Made by a program: the position numbers and the translations under genes. The notes below the pieces were generated by a model. That model made no database searches. It saw nothing but the letters and a program-made list of their open reading frames with translations, and was not told where the DNA came from. Source: Antedon mediterranea (lineage: Eukaryota > Echinodermata > Crinoidea > Comatulida > Antedonidae). Taken from it: 64,000 nucleotides of DNA. The first letter of the stretch is position 1. Every line of letters begins with the position of its first letter. Positions 1-13,600 of the stretch are shown in pieces. The stretch is taken from NCBI RefSeq assembly GCF_964355755.1, contig NC_092679.1, positions 13,694,932 through 13,758,931 on the forward strand. Direction: 5' to 3'.

Positions 1-136
1 CCGCAAAACATAGATAAACTCACATTATTTTCGCCCGTTGAGTAAATGTATATTTTTTTCCTTACAACAAACAAACTTGACGGGTTGTTTGTTGGTATAT
101 ATTTACTCCATTGTGTTGGTTCAGAGGATGTTTTTC

Positions 137-812
137 TTACGCACCTGCCTTTCTTGTATTTTGACTCCAAATTTGTTGACTAACTTTATCCTGAATACCA
201 CACTTTAAAATTAGGATTTATAAGTACTTTGAGACGGAGAAACACATAAAAACAAATAAATAAATCCTTTAAATTGTTGATTTTACAGACATGTTTCTTT
301 GTATACTGTAACTCCTCGAGCTCCCCCCCCCCCCCCCATGCTCAATGTTTTTGTTTCTATGGAGCGCCAAAAGAGCAACAATAATAGTACAAGTATAAAA
401 ACAGAAAGAAAACGAAACAAATCATGATTTTTAAATTAAAATTTATTTGCCAGTATTTATTTCTTCGTACTTGCATGATTATACTATTATCATTACAATT
501 TTAATTTTACATTGTTCCATCCACACTGTAGATGGACTCCACAGAGTTTTCAGCCCTCTGTATCATTTTTGCTCTTTTGACGTTCCATAGAAACAAAAAC
601 ATTGAACATGGTAGGCCTACTGCTACTGTACTGCTGTAGGCTAGTCATGCGAAATTCGCAAACAGTTTGTGTGCGAGAAAAACGTCTGTAAAATCATCAA
701 TTTAAAAATGTATTTGTTACTTTTTATGTGATTCTTTTTCATAAAAGTGCCAATTCTAAGGTGTGGTATTCAGAATAAATGTTGGGAGTTAAAATACAAG
801 GCAGGTGCGAAA
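137..812. repeat. Foldback (long inverted repeat) element
   Basis: The stretch at about 137-388 is the imperfect reverse complement of about 563-812. The outer arms share GCACCTGCCT/AGGCAGGTGC and the inner arms share a segment containing GTTTCTATGG. About 175 bases of AT-rich loop separate the arms. No coding potential is seen. A run of about 15 C residues near 322-337 interrupts the left arm. This is probably a non-autonomous foldback transposon; its family is not recognised. Confidence 0.6.
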
Positions 813-826
813 GATAAATATTTGTA

Positions 827-905
827 ATCTTAGGTCTTGGGTCTTAGCTTTCGTGATTTTAGGTCTTAGGGGGTCTTAGCTTTCGTGGTCTTAGGTTTCG
901 TGACA
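827..905. repeat. Short tandem repeat, TCTTAGCTTTCGTG type
   Basis: Variants of a short unit containing CTTAGGTCTTAG and CTTTCGTG recur three to four times. This is a degenerate minisatellite with no gene content. Confidence 0.6.
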
Positions 906-1027
906 CCCTGTTAAACAGCGTATAGAGACTATCTGTATTTTGCGCTATATAAAATTAAAACCATAAAACCATAAACCATATTTTTCTCGAAGGACTATCT
1001 ATTTCACGAAGCGAAGAATAACATAAG

Positions 1028-1395
1028 CGAGTCATATGGCCGAGCGGTTAAGGCAGGGGCGCCGTTTACCGTACCTAAAGAGCCAACAACAACATCGGCA
1101 AGGGTTCGAGGCCGACTCGCTCCTAGTTCTGGTGGTGGAACAAGTCTTCTCGGATAAGGACTATAAACCGTAGGTCCAGTGTACACAGTTATAACCTGTG
1201 TGTACTTTAAAGAACCCAGTTCATTATTCGAAAAAGAGTAGGGGGTTACCCCGGTGAACTGGTTCACACAATTGCCCCTGTATCAGGGGGATTACCACCT
1301 ATCTGATAGGACAGTGATTAATTCACTATTGGTAATCCTTGGCCACATTGCCTAAAGACATAAAATAAAAATAAATAAAATAAATAACATTCTTT
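1028..1395 (+). mobile_element. tRNA-derived SINE (Leu/Ser-like head)
   Basis: The head carries an RNA polymerase III A box (TGGCCGAGCGGTTAAGGC, as in Leu/Ser tRNAs). About 65 bases on is a B box (GGGTTCGAGGC). A non-tRNA body and an AAATAAAATAAATAA-type tail follow. The tRNA-like head does not look foldable into a functional tRNA and runs on into the SINE body, so this is a retroposed SINE, not a tRNA gene. A diverged antisense copy lies at about 3005-3215. Confidence 0.75.
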
Positions 1396-1547
1396 TTCAA
1401 ATCTTATATTTCACCGAAATAAAAGGTGATATTTGTTATATTATATAGCCAGATATCAGTTTCCCCTTACCTTGTACATATTAGAAAGGTAACTAAAAAA
1501 TATAGATAAAATCAATACATCAAATCTTTTATTTTAAGTGTATTTAC

Positions 1548-1607
1548 ATGTTAATAAATTTCCCGATGTTTGAAGGAATCGATTTCAGTCCACAGCAGTT
1601 GAGATAT
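1548..1607 (-). CDS. LRR gene exon 13 (LRR 13), last one visible
   Basis: A 60-nt exon with a TTTAG acceptor and a GTAAAT donor. It encodes YLNCCGLKSIPSNIGKFINM. No further exon is recognised between here and the left edge, where a SINE and a foldback element lie, so the gene continues outside the window. Confidence 0.75.
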
Positions 1608-4600
1608 CTAAATAAAAATAACATGATTAATGCATATGTTGTAACAAAGCATAGTAGCACGTTGTTAACACATTGCAATGGTGAATGATGCTGATGAGAA
1701 TGATGCGACGATCATTGATGATAAAAAGATTGATAAATATACCGAGGATGATGATGACGGTTCAATCGTGGTGAAATTGAAATTATCATTATCTTTTGTA
1801 AATTGTTTTGACTTAAAAACTAAAAACAATAATATACTAATGTACATACACTGTTCCTTTTTCTATCATATGTGATAGAGCATTTTCCTCGATCTGTTTT
1901 ATTGGATTGTCAAATAGATATCTGGAGGAAAATATGAGCTTTTTTTGTTATTTTAATACTTAATTTGAATCATTAAACTGTGATTAAAATGTAATAGAAA
2001 AAAGTTTAACTTTAAAGTACCTATCATCGAGTATTTATTTTAGCTTAGGCTAAAAAAAGTATTAAAAAAAAAATCTCACATGTATTCCAGTGTTGTGTTT
2101 TGGGTTTCCAATGTTTTATACGTAATGTTGGAAATTTTATTCCCATAGAGGAATCTGCAGGTTAGAAAAACAATTATATTAATATAAATTAAGACAATAT
2201 CAATGCAATTATTATTTAATTGTTTGTCCTTGTATTGTTAGTAAAAAAATGATTTACTTGTTTTAGTGCATGTGTGTAGTAGGCATACTGTACAATTGCA
2301 TACACCATGGATAGATGGATATGTATCGACGGTGACATCAAACGCGCTTGCCTATACTAAAGCACTGCTGCAAACACGCTCCTTGAACTCCATGTCTCTA
2401 ATCGCGCCCTCTATAGAACGCTGCGAATCAACTGTTTTTTCGACAACAAAACTTACCCATGTAGAAATCGTTTGCGCAGTCTGATTGTTATATTGGCATA
2501 TCTGCGTCGAGAATTAATTGACAACAAGATATTGGTATGTTTGAATTTATTGAAGAGTGGAAAATAAACGAAACGAAACGAACATCCATGCATACACATA
2601 TAGTATTCCACACAAACATTATAGTGACAACAATGTTGGAGCATACAATGATAGATTCATGCAAACAAAATACTATTTAATAAATAATGCACATGCTAAA
2701 GGTGTAGGCCCGTATGTAATAACAATTTAACACGATAGCGTAAGCCTATTTCAGTTACAGTTGGACAACGGAGAGCAAACGTAACATATGTTAGGTAATA
2801 CATAACATTTGCTTACAGAAAATAAAGATTAGTTCCATTGAACGCTCCATCTTCTATAAATGTAATGTTGTTGTGTACAAGAAATCTGAAAAATATAACA
2901 ATTATATTTTAGTTAGATTTCAGAGCTACACTAACGGTACAGTGAACATAGTTTTAACATTTATACTTTTTAAATTTAAATTGTTTGAAACAAATGTAAA
3001 TATGGGGAAATAACCTGCGACAAGTGAATGGAAGATGAACTTGATTCTTTACAGCTCACACGAGTCAGATGTGTACACTGAACCACCAGTTTCAAGTCCT
3101 TATCCGAGAAGACTTTTAATTCTACAACCAGACCAATAATCGAGGATTGCCTTGAACCTTTACCGATTGTATAGTTATTGTTCCGGAGCACCCGCCTTTA
3201 CCGCTTTACCGAAAACGACCAAATAGTATACGAAATATCTGTATTCAAAGCTTAACTCTAACATATTACACTCAGAATTAAAATATTCTGTTGATTAGAA
3301 ATTGTGCCAAATTGTAGGCTAAATGACGTTAATACATCCTGGATAAGTTTCAGAGATAAGCTTTTATTATGTATAAATAATTATGTTATAATAAGTATAT
3401 TGGCTTGCTTTTCATGATCTGTCACGACACTAGTCTACCATTATCTTTCAATCTGGAACCAGCAACAGACTTCTCAGACTTTTGATTAGTTTTCATAACT
3501 TCTCGTTGGCCATATTTTTACCATTAGATGATCTTTTCACAGATACCGTCTGTTCTACATAGATCCAATATTAACGGTCATTTGAGCACTCTTCGTCTCG
3601 ACTAATTATCTTTCAATCTGCAACCAGCAACAGACTTCTCAGACTTTTGATTAGTTTTCATAACTTCTCCTTGGCCATATTTTTACCATTAGATGATCTT
3701 TTCACAGAAACCGTCTGTTCTACATAGATCCAATATTAACGCCTGAGTGAGCGTTAAATGCCCCTTTTTAGTTTCTTATACTTAATTACACAGATGAGGT
3801 TAGCAGTTTCCACTTTGTATAGAGTGCATTCTTCCTCTTGATCTTCTAGTTGTGTTTACTTTGATACACATATCGATAGTTGGCTCTTGATAGTTTAATA
3901 ATAATAATAATAATAATAACAGGATTTTTTATAGCACACATACCACTCAAGAGTGCTTAAGGCGCATTCAAAAAAATAGAAACAAATCATACAAATGCCT
4001 GAAAAATAAAATGCAATTTCTTTGGAGGGTCCCCATCCGTTCGCGTTCTGTCGCGGCCCCGGACCCCTACCTAGGTGACCAAACAAAGGAACAGGATACA
4101 CATTTGCCTTGTCACAGACGACCGGGTGCTCAGAGACAACAACCAAGACAGAGGCACCCCAAAGATAATGCTGGTCAGGAAAAAGTATACTATACAATTC
4201 TAGAACTTTAAGAAACCTTGATTTCCATATGCATTAATGAATAAATGTGCTTTTAATAATTTTTTAAAAGTATCAACAGTTTTGCAAAATCTGATAGAGC
4301 TCGGTAGAGCATTCTATAGACGAGGAGCAGTAACGGTGAAAGCCCTGTCTCCCCATGAGTGGTGAGACTTAGGTTGACGTAGAAGCAGCGTATCACTAGA
4401 AAGCAGATTTCGTCTGGGAACATACAGCCTAAGCATGTCAGAAATATATTCAGGAGCCATGCCATTGATAGACTTAAAAACATAGAGTAATATTTTAAAA
4501 ACAATGCGGTACCTAACGGGAAGCCAATGCAAAGTTTCCAAGGTATTTGATATGTGTGCATATCTTGGAAGTTTTTTAACAACTCGTGCCGCTGTATTTT

Positions 4601-7600
4601 GAATCAGCTCAAGCCTGTGGAGTTGTTTTTGTGGGAGACCAAATAACAAGGAGTTACACATATCGAGACGCGAACTAACAAATGCATGTACAAGTTGCTC
4701 AGCAGCTGCACGATTTAAGTATTTTCTGAAGTCTCGAATATTTCTTAAATGATATGACGATGCAGACGTAATTTTAGAAATATGAGCCGTCATTGTCATA
4801 TTAGAATCCAGAATTACACCAAGATTTCTAACTTGTGTAGTATTTTTAGTACAAAAGTTACCAATGGAAACCCTCCTAGAGAATTTTCTCTAATTGTTGT
4901 TGCGAACCAACTAGAATGTACTCAGTCTTATCATCATTAAGTTTTAAAAAGTATTTGGCCATCCAGATACGAATTTCAGAGATACATTTTCAAGCAAATC
5001 AATTGATAATTCACTCTGTGTCATGGTAGGTTTAAACGATATATATATATATCTGAGTGTCATCAGCGTAAACATGATAGCTAAGATTATATTTCTTAAT
5101 GATATCACGAATAAGATATACATAAATTGTAAACAATTGTGGACCTAACACAGATCCTTGCGGAACAGAGAAATTAAAAGTGGTAGGTTGAGAGATTACC
5201 TCTCTAATACAAATGTGTTGAGATCTGTCCGCCAAGTATGATTGACACCATCTTCGTGCACATCCCTCAACACCAATAGAAGCATGCAACCTCTCAATCA
5301 GAATACTATGATCTACCGTATCAAAAGCAGCACTCAAATCAAGTAAAATTAAAGCAGTTACTTTTCCAACATCCATCGCACGAAGTATATCATTGCTAAC
5401 GCGCAGCAGTGCAGTTTCAGTACTGTGATGTGCTTTATACGCTGATTGAAACGGATCAAGTAAAGAATTATCCTTTACATGTGATAGTATACGTTTAGAT
5501 TACTTTTCCAAGAAAACACAGATTTGATACTGGTCTGTAATTGGATAGGTTTTCAGGATCAAGACCCGATTTCTTTAATTGAGGACGTATGTGCGAGATT
5601 TTACAAATATCTGGGAAAACCCCAGTTTCCAAAGACAGATTAACGACACGTGTAATTAGTGGAACAAAAACAACAGCATTTCTCTTAATTAACAGAGTAG
5701 GAACTGGATCAAGACTGCAAGATTTAGCAGGCGAGTTTTTGACAATTTCAGAAATTTCCTTTTCACTTGCAGGTTCAAATTTACAGAGGTAGGGACAATT
5801 ATAATTTTCACAGCATACGTCGTTATTAAAGTAATGAGACAAACTTCCAGCACTATCTTTAACAAGAAGTTTACGAATATTAACAATTTTATTTTTAAAA
5901 AATACGGACAATCTTTCTGCAAGCAACTCATCTGAGTGATAAAATGGAAGCACCGACAATTTAGAACAGTGTAAAAGATTCTACAGCTTCTTCTGATCAG
6001 ATCAGAATAATATCGTTTCTTAGCACTTTCAACAAGCATATTAACAATACACCGCTGATGACAATATTTCTGTCTATCCTAAGGTATTTTTTGATTTCAT
6101 CCATTTTCTCTCAAATACGCGACGGAGTTTTTTCGCCGATCTAATTTCATCAGTATACCACGGCTTTGAAGAATTTAGTTTGATACATTTTGTTTTTAAA
6201 GGTGCGTGTTTATCCATAACTTCTCTTAAAGAACAGTATCTTTCAATATTTTCTTGCAAAGTACCATCATGCATATCAGACAACCGTATCTGTGGGATAC
6301 TACACATAATCACAGAAGAAAACTCGTTAAAGTAAATAGTTTTCTTCACGAAAACTATAATAGCAGATGAGAGATGCGAGATAGACTCTGTCCCATCATG
6401 ATGATTGGGGATAAGTACTACTTTTCCGAGCATTGCACTTTTGTGCTAAAAATCTCATTACTTACTTTAGTGTATATTACCAAATCACTGGCCAATGTAT
6501 AATTTTAACTATTGTATGATAGAAAATGGATTTGAAATACAAAACCATGGTAAGGCTAAAGTGAAATGTGAATGCTGTCTATTTTTGTTTGGTTTGTTTT
6601 GCTTCTGAATATATGAGATGAGATTTCCTCATCTTTATCTTTTCAAATTAATTAATTGAATTTCGGTATATCACCGGGCGGTTTGAAATACATGTTCTGT
6701 GAAGGTTGTGCATAATGGTAAAATGTATTGCTGTAGTTGGCGCATACAGTACATCTGCCAGTCACCACTGCTTCATAGTTATCGTGGTAGAACGAGAATT
6801 ATTTATGTTGACGCGAGAGCACCCGTAGTGGCTTGACCAATACGGTAAGTGGCGGAGTATATCTGAACGTGAAACCCCCAGTTATAGAAAAGTTTATTCA
6901 CGTATTAAGAACTTTGAGATTGTACCTGCACAGGTGTTTGTGTCTTTATTTCACAGGGTTTTTAACAATTGTAAGTAGAAACAATAGTTTGTGCACTCAT
7001 TGTGTAAGTTTAATTAAAAAAGTTGTGTTACAAAATGGCCTTCTCGACATGTAGAATAGGTCTTGTTGGACACTCGTTTGTACGCCGGTTGGAATGCTAT
7101 ACCAGCGAACGCAAATTCTTTGCCTTACGCCTAGATGCAAGTTTGTACGATGTCAAGTATTATTCACGCGGAGGTGCAACGACATACAGATTCCCTGATC
7201 TACTTAAGGGATGGTCTACGCCGAAAGATATCGTTTACGTTCATCTAGGAGAGAATGACATTGTGAAACGATCTAATAATTTTATTGTGAACAAACTCGA
7301 TAATTTATTTGACTTTCTTGATTTTGGACTAGAGTGTAAACATACTGTGGTTAGCCAGCTGTTAAAGCGGCACCCCAGTCGGGTAAGCTCTAACTTCAAC
7401 GACTCCGCTGTGGACATTAACCGTCGACTTCAGGCGAATTATGCCGATGGTGCATGTGTAACATATTGGCGTCACAGAGGCCTGTGGAACGACTGGTCCT
7501 ATATTCACTCCGATCCGATGGCGTACATCTTAACAGAAGTTCTTCAAATGGCCGATCGTCATGTATCGGTACGAACGTCGCGTCCGACAAGCTATTCAAC

Positions 7601-10600
7601 AAGAAGAAAAAATTATAAGGCCAGTGGTTTTAATTTAAATTTATATACAAATGTTCAGAACCTCCACATGTTTTGCCTTCGGGCAAAAATTTGGCCTTTG
7701 GGACTAATGTTAGCCTTATGTTTGCCTACGGGCCTTATGTTTGCCTTCGGGACTTATGTTTGCCTTCGGGCCTTATGTTTGCCTTCGGGCTTTATGCTTG
7801 CCTTCGGGCTTTATGCTTGCCTTCGGGCTTTATATTTGCCTTCGGGCCTAATTTTTGCCTTCGGGCTAATGCGTGCCTTGTGGCATTCGGGCTTTGGACA
7901 CATCCTCTTGTTCTCAGTCCGGTGAATTTCAGGCGGACCATGGATATAGCACATACTATGGAAACCTGACGATTGTTACAAATGCAACTCCGCTTTTCAG
8001 TAGTCAATGTGTCTCCCATGTTTTTCATTTCTAACCATCAGAGGTGTTTCTTTGATTTCTATACAGGTATAATGCCGAAAGCTCCAAGCAGCGTCGGCTG
8101 CGGTCCCAAAAACCACTAGGAAGAAGGCAACGCAACGGCGAACAAAGAGACCCCACCACTAGACTACGCCAGACTGGCGGCTGAAGTCGCGAAGGTATTG
8201 AAGGCGGGCGAGGCAACTGGCCCCATGACACCAGGCGGCAGTCCTCTAACAACTCAAGCCGCTACCACATACTTGACTGTGGATAATGCCACACAGGCTC
8301 AGCCATTGGACGCGTCTATAAAAGATACATTGACCTCAGGACTCTGATCAATAACGACAATGATACTCATGGGGTCTCGTTATCAATTATTGATAAACAA
8401 CTCCGTGTAGAGAAAGACAACTGTAAGAAAAAGCTAATCACAATTACTGAATGGATGCGGGCAATTAAAATATACATGTCCATATTTGTCGGAAAAATCA
8501 CCTGCCCAATGTTTGCCTATGCTTAAATATGTCAGCAACATACTAGAATTACATGCTTTGGGGAACCTGAACTGGCGGACCTATGACGAAAGCTTTCGCA
8601 AAGCACCACAGGGCAGGCCTTTAAATTCCGATGTGCTTCACCCAGAGCTTATGTTAAAACTGGCTTCGTTAGGGAATGCATCTTCTTTCAGACCTAACCC
8701 TCGTCTACATGGGCAGCATAATTTTCGTGGCCAACAGATATGTTTAAAATTTAATGCCGGGAAGCAATGCCACGCTCCCACACGCTGCTTCTGACATCTG
8801 TGTACCGACTGCCGTCAACCACACCCCAGAATTCAATGCAATAAACCACGAACGACAAGTCGTCAAACCGGCACTCGAGCAAACCCATCTACCCACGCCA
8901 GTGGTAATAAATTAGCATTCATGGTATTTAGCAGGGTATACACAAGAATTGTTTAACGAATTGTTAGTCGGGTTCTCGTTTGGATTCCGTCTCCTCTGTT
9001 TAAAGCCCCCGGTTCCGGGCATCGCCCGCAACCATCCAAGTGCCCTCGATCACCCGATACAGATAGAAGAATTTATTTCTAATGGTTTACGACTCGGTAG
9101 ATTGGCTGGCCCTTTCGAGTCCCCTCCGTTTGATAAATTGATCTCCTCGCCATTGGGTGTTGTTCCCAAAGCTGAATTAGGCAAATATCGCATTATTCAG
9201 GACCTGTCGTACCCCGGGGGGCTTCTGTCAACTCAGGGATTCCACAGGATGTTTCACGGGTCTCATACGACACAATCAACGATGTAGTTAGATTAGTATT
9301 AAAAAATGGACCTAGGCCATTAATGTCTAAGACTGATATAGAAGACGCCTTCAGGGTTATCCCTATTCATCCGGATGATTACCATTTGCTGGGGTTTTCT
9401 TGGGACGGCAGGTTCTTTTATGACCGGTGTTTGCCTATGGGCGCCAGTCGCTCATGCAACATTTTCGAATCATTTAGTAAAGCGTTAGTACAATATGGAT
9501 ACTGCGTAACAAATTTAATGTAAGGGATGTATCCCATATTCTGGATGATTTTTTCTTCGTCGGCCCTAAAGATTCCAATGACTGCCACAACTCACTGTCT
9601 CAATTTTGATATCTTTGCTACAAGATCGGGGTTCTTATAAGGCGTCTAAGACTGTAACTCCGACTAATTTCATTACAATATACGGGATTGGGGTGGACAC
9701 AGTCTTGATGGAATGTGGCCTCCCGTTACCTAAGATTACAAAAACTGTAACAAAAATAAATGAATTTTTAAATAGAAAAAAAGTCACACACACAATGGTT
9801 GGCCTGCTTAATTACGCTTGTAGTGTGGTGGTGCCGGGTAGAGCGTTTTACGCCGTATATGATAAACCTCCTGTCATTAGCTAAACATCCATCTCATTTC
9901 ATTTGCTTAACTTAACTCATGGAGTTAATGACGATTTGTGGATATGGCTAACATTCCTTGAATCTTTTAATGGGAAAGCCCTTATCCTTCCAGAAAAATG
10001 GCTAAATTCTTCGACACTGCGCTTATTGGTTGCGCCGCAGTATTTTGCGACAGATGGTTATACATCGACTGGGGGTCTGACTTTGTAGGTTTTTCGATCG
10101 CTGTTTTGGAGTTATTTCCAATTGTTAATGCCTTAGAAATATTGAGGCATGAGCTCGCTAATCGCCGGATTTTGTTTCGTTGTGATAATTCAGCTGTTGT
10201 GGCTGTTATCAATGAGAAATCTGCTAAAGACAAAACGCTTTAATGCGTATTATTCGGCGGTTAGTACTAATATGCCTCCAGTATAACATACAATTCCGTA
10301 CAATGCATATTCCTGGAGTAGATAACGTGTTGGCGGATCTTTTATCAAGGAGAAAATTTACAGAGGCTCTGGAATCCATTAATTCTATTAGTCCAAATCT
10401 AATTCATGTTCCGTCCTACCACATTTATATTTAATTTATTCCTATTTACAGGTGTTGTGTGTTCCTGCAAACAACATGGTACCCCTTAGCTGTGAAGCTA
10501 CAACACTCATTCACTCGTCATTGGCGCCAGCCACTATTAAGGCGTATCAACGCAATATTCAAAAGTTGGCTTCATGGTTGGGAAAACTCGTTCAGCTCCC

Positions 10601-13600
10601 TATAAACCCGGCTACGGTATGCAACTTTTTGGCACATTAACATGGTCTACAATATGCACCTAGAACAATTTCATTTCTTCTGTCTCTTTTATCCACAAAC
10701 TAGCAGACTTACCCGATCCTTGTAATTCGTTTTTGGTTGTAAAAATTTGACGTGGCGTGCATTATGCTTCGGATCGTCCGGATGTACGCTTGCCTATCAC
10801 TGCAGAAATTTTGACTAAATTGTTAGCGAGTCTAGAGTCGATCGAACCTAGTTTTTCTTATCAGGGGCGCAGCCAGACGGGTCACGAGGGTCCTGACCCC
10901 CTCCCCCGTTTTTTTTTTAGAAAAAAATAAATAAAAACATGAGACAACAATACAGATCAAATCATCTTGGAGATACTGTGGAAGATTATTACCAAATCAA
11001 CTTCTTGATCATTTACAAACCGAGTTAAAAACCCGTTTTTCTGCCGATAACAGGCCATGCTTTAAAATATTTGGCGTAGTACCCGAGTCTATCGTGAAGT
11101 GTAATGTTGAAGAAGTCTTCAAGGAACTTGAATTTGGTACGATGATCTGCCAAGACACAAACATCTTCATTCCGAGCTTCAGTGATGGAAGCGACTGTGT
11201 AAAATTAGTGGATCCAGATTGTTCCCGAATCGAATGTGCGTGCACTTCTTCTAATCGCGTAGGCCTATGCCCGTAACGTCTACTGAAGCTGAACGGAGTT
11301 TTTCGACTTTGTGGAGAACGAAAACCTTTTTGCGAAATCACATGTCTTATGAGCAGCTTTCGGGATTGTGCCTCATGAACATACACTTTAACATGAACAT
11401 TAATACAGAGAATGTCATTCGCGAATTCTGTCTCCAAGCCAAGAAGAATGTTCCAAACTTATGTTTAAAGATGCATCACGCGATGTCTAGCGCGCCGTTA
11501 TAGTAACTAACGTAAAATGTATGATAATAATTTAGAAGTTAGTTATTACAATTATGTATAGCTATCACCTATACTATACATTCGAACAAAATAGGTATAT
11601 TTTTAAACAAAATATTGTATGTACTGGGTATGATAAGCGTCTCACATACACACGGAGCCAAGATAGCTTCTTGGACTTGCACAGTGTATGAACTCTAACT
11701 TTACGGTTCTCATTTAATAATATCACTCCATGCTATCAATATCATTCTAATTTCTTTTTTCAAACTTTTGCAACTCTACGTTCATTTCATGCAACTTTTG
11801 TATTGGTGAAAAGGGAGGAATTCAAATAATTACTCCTCTTGAGTTTACAACCTCTCTACACAAATCAACAAACAAGCAAGAAAAAAAGTGTTTGTCTGTG
11901 GCAGCCTGGAATATAAAAATGTTCTGTAATGAAAATGAGAGTTGTTTTTTGTTTTCTTTGTTTCAGTTTATTAGTGTTAACATTGTCATATTTGTGTGTG
12001 CGTAAACCGATTCAAATGATCTAGATTGCGCTAGACCGCCAAAGCTTCCAGGGGGCTTCACCCCCTGGACCCCAACCGGGGCCCCTTGGCGGCCCCCTGG
12101 CCCCCAGCCCATGGTTGCTCGCTTCGCTCGCAAAATACTCACATATTGGTTGACCCCCCCTTTAATTTTTTGCTGGCTGCGCCCCTTATAGATTACTTTT
12201 CAGGGCCTTTTCCCTTACCGCGTTCCAAGGGTTCTTCCGGATTGGTGAATTGGCCGTAGGTAAAGGGGACGCGGATAAGAAGGTCGGGCAATGCAGTGAT
12301 CTATGTCTTTCTGGTAATTCAGCTTCCTTAACTATATACCATCACAAAACCGGCGTAGGTAAGCCCCCTATCCATATTTCATTCAATAGTGCCACGGGCG
12401 CTCGGTTCTCAGTCCAGTAAAATGTTTACATGATTACACCAAACATTTTCGGCATACCTCTGGTCCTTTGTTCCAACATATCTATGGACGGTCGGCCGAT
12501 TGCGGCTCGTTTCATATACGCAAAACTAAAAGAGGCGATTTCTTTCAATGGTCTTGACCCTACATTATAAAGGTCATAGTTTGTCGGGTTTGTGGCATGT
12601 TCACCCAGCAAACTTGTATTTTAATTAGTTTTAGTTTAGTAAGTCAAGTTAATCTTTGGATTCTTGATAACCAGGCATATTATATTTAACATTCAATATA
12701 TATTTATGTGATTTTATGTAATAACCAAGGTGTTTAGTTAGTAGTAGTTGTTGTCCGTACATATACGGTAGGCCTACACTCGATAGGGGCAGCCCATACA
12801 TTATGTAGGCCTATACGTCTTAGATGGAACTAAATTAGTTATAGGCTGCCCTATTATTATTACAACTCTAGTATTATATATGATATTATGTGTTTCCTCA
12901 TTTAAATAAATATATGACAATTTCCATCCAACTTGGTGTTATTGTATTTTTCCGTCTGGCCTCTTGCGGCATAAAGGTATATTTTCGTAGTTACTTTTAA
13001 TATATACTCACAGCGTTTGAAGAGATGACATATTTGCAAAGATTTTTGTTGAGATACTTTGAATATTATTTTTGCCGAGAAGCAAATTTTTAACTGCAGG
13101 TATTTTACGGTCTTCTAATGAGGTTAGACTGTTCCAACTTACATCCCTGAAATACAATATAGTTATATTATAATTATATTATATTTCAGTGAGCAATACT
13201 TAGATAATAACATTAGGCCTACAATTACGCCTTGGTTAGACATTGATTTGTCATGTATACAATTACTTTTCAATAACATATAAATACATACTACACTTCA
13301 AGAAAGATATAACATTACTTGTTATTACATTGTTTTTCTATATGGCTTAAAGGCCGGTGCACACTAAATAATTACACGCAAAGTCACAAGCGTCAAATCG
13401 AAGCGAGTCGCGTGAAGCTTGAACAAGTTAGACCATCGCGAACAAAGTGTCTCGATCCGAGTATATTTCCCATGATTGGAAGCGAAGCGTCACGCGTCAT
13501 TTTCGACAATTCCGGTTTGATCTGGGCGTAGAGAGAGGCCTAGGCTGGTAGGCCTAGGTCTAGAGGCATAATAAGCTAGGTAGGCCTAGCTTTTGTATTT

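Larger units (their letters stand above)
7035..12630 (+). mobile_element. Ngaro-like (DIRS order) tyrosine-recombinase retrotransposon, decayed, interrupted by a hAT element
   Basis: Modules follow in the order SGNH-like ORF, Gag with zinc knuckle, reverse transcriptase, RNase H, tyrosine recombinase. RNase H runs straight into the recombinase with no Dam-like methylase domain between. That favours Ngaro over classical DIRS, which carries a methylase. Some Ngaro elements are known to carry an SGNH-hydrolase domain, though whether the upstream ORF here belongs to the same element is inference. The element is broken by frameshifts and by a 1.3-kb hAT insertion inside the recombinase. Its inverted/split direct repeat termini were not found. 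Confidence 0.75.

Noticed and set aside
1030-1125. Possible functional tRNA-Leu/Ser gene
   Set aside because: A and B boxes are present, but spacing and the run-on into a SINE body with an A-rich tail show a retroposed SINE; no cloverleaf with a sound acceptor stem could be drawn.
1678-1875. Acidic 65-residue plus-strand ORF (DDDDG-rich)
   Set aside because: Low-complexity, intronic, no splice or homology support; likely chance.
5040-5052. (AT)n run as a Helitron 5' end
   Set aside because: It lies inside the LINE RT region and lacks a TC start after A in the correct context.
12426-12611. Minus-strand ORF of 61 codons
   Set aside because: It is the antisense shadow of the decayed tyrosine recombinase on the plus strand.
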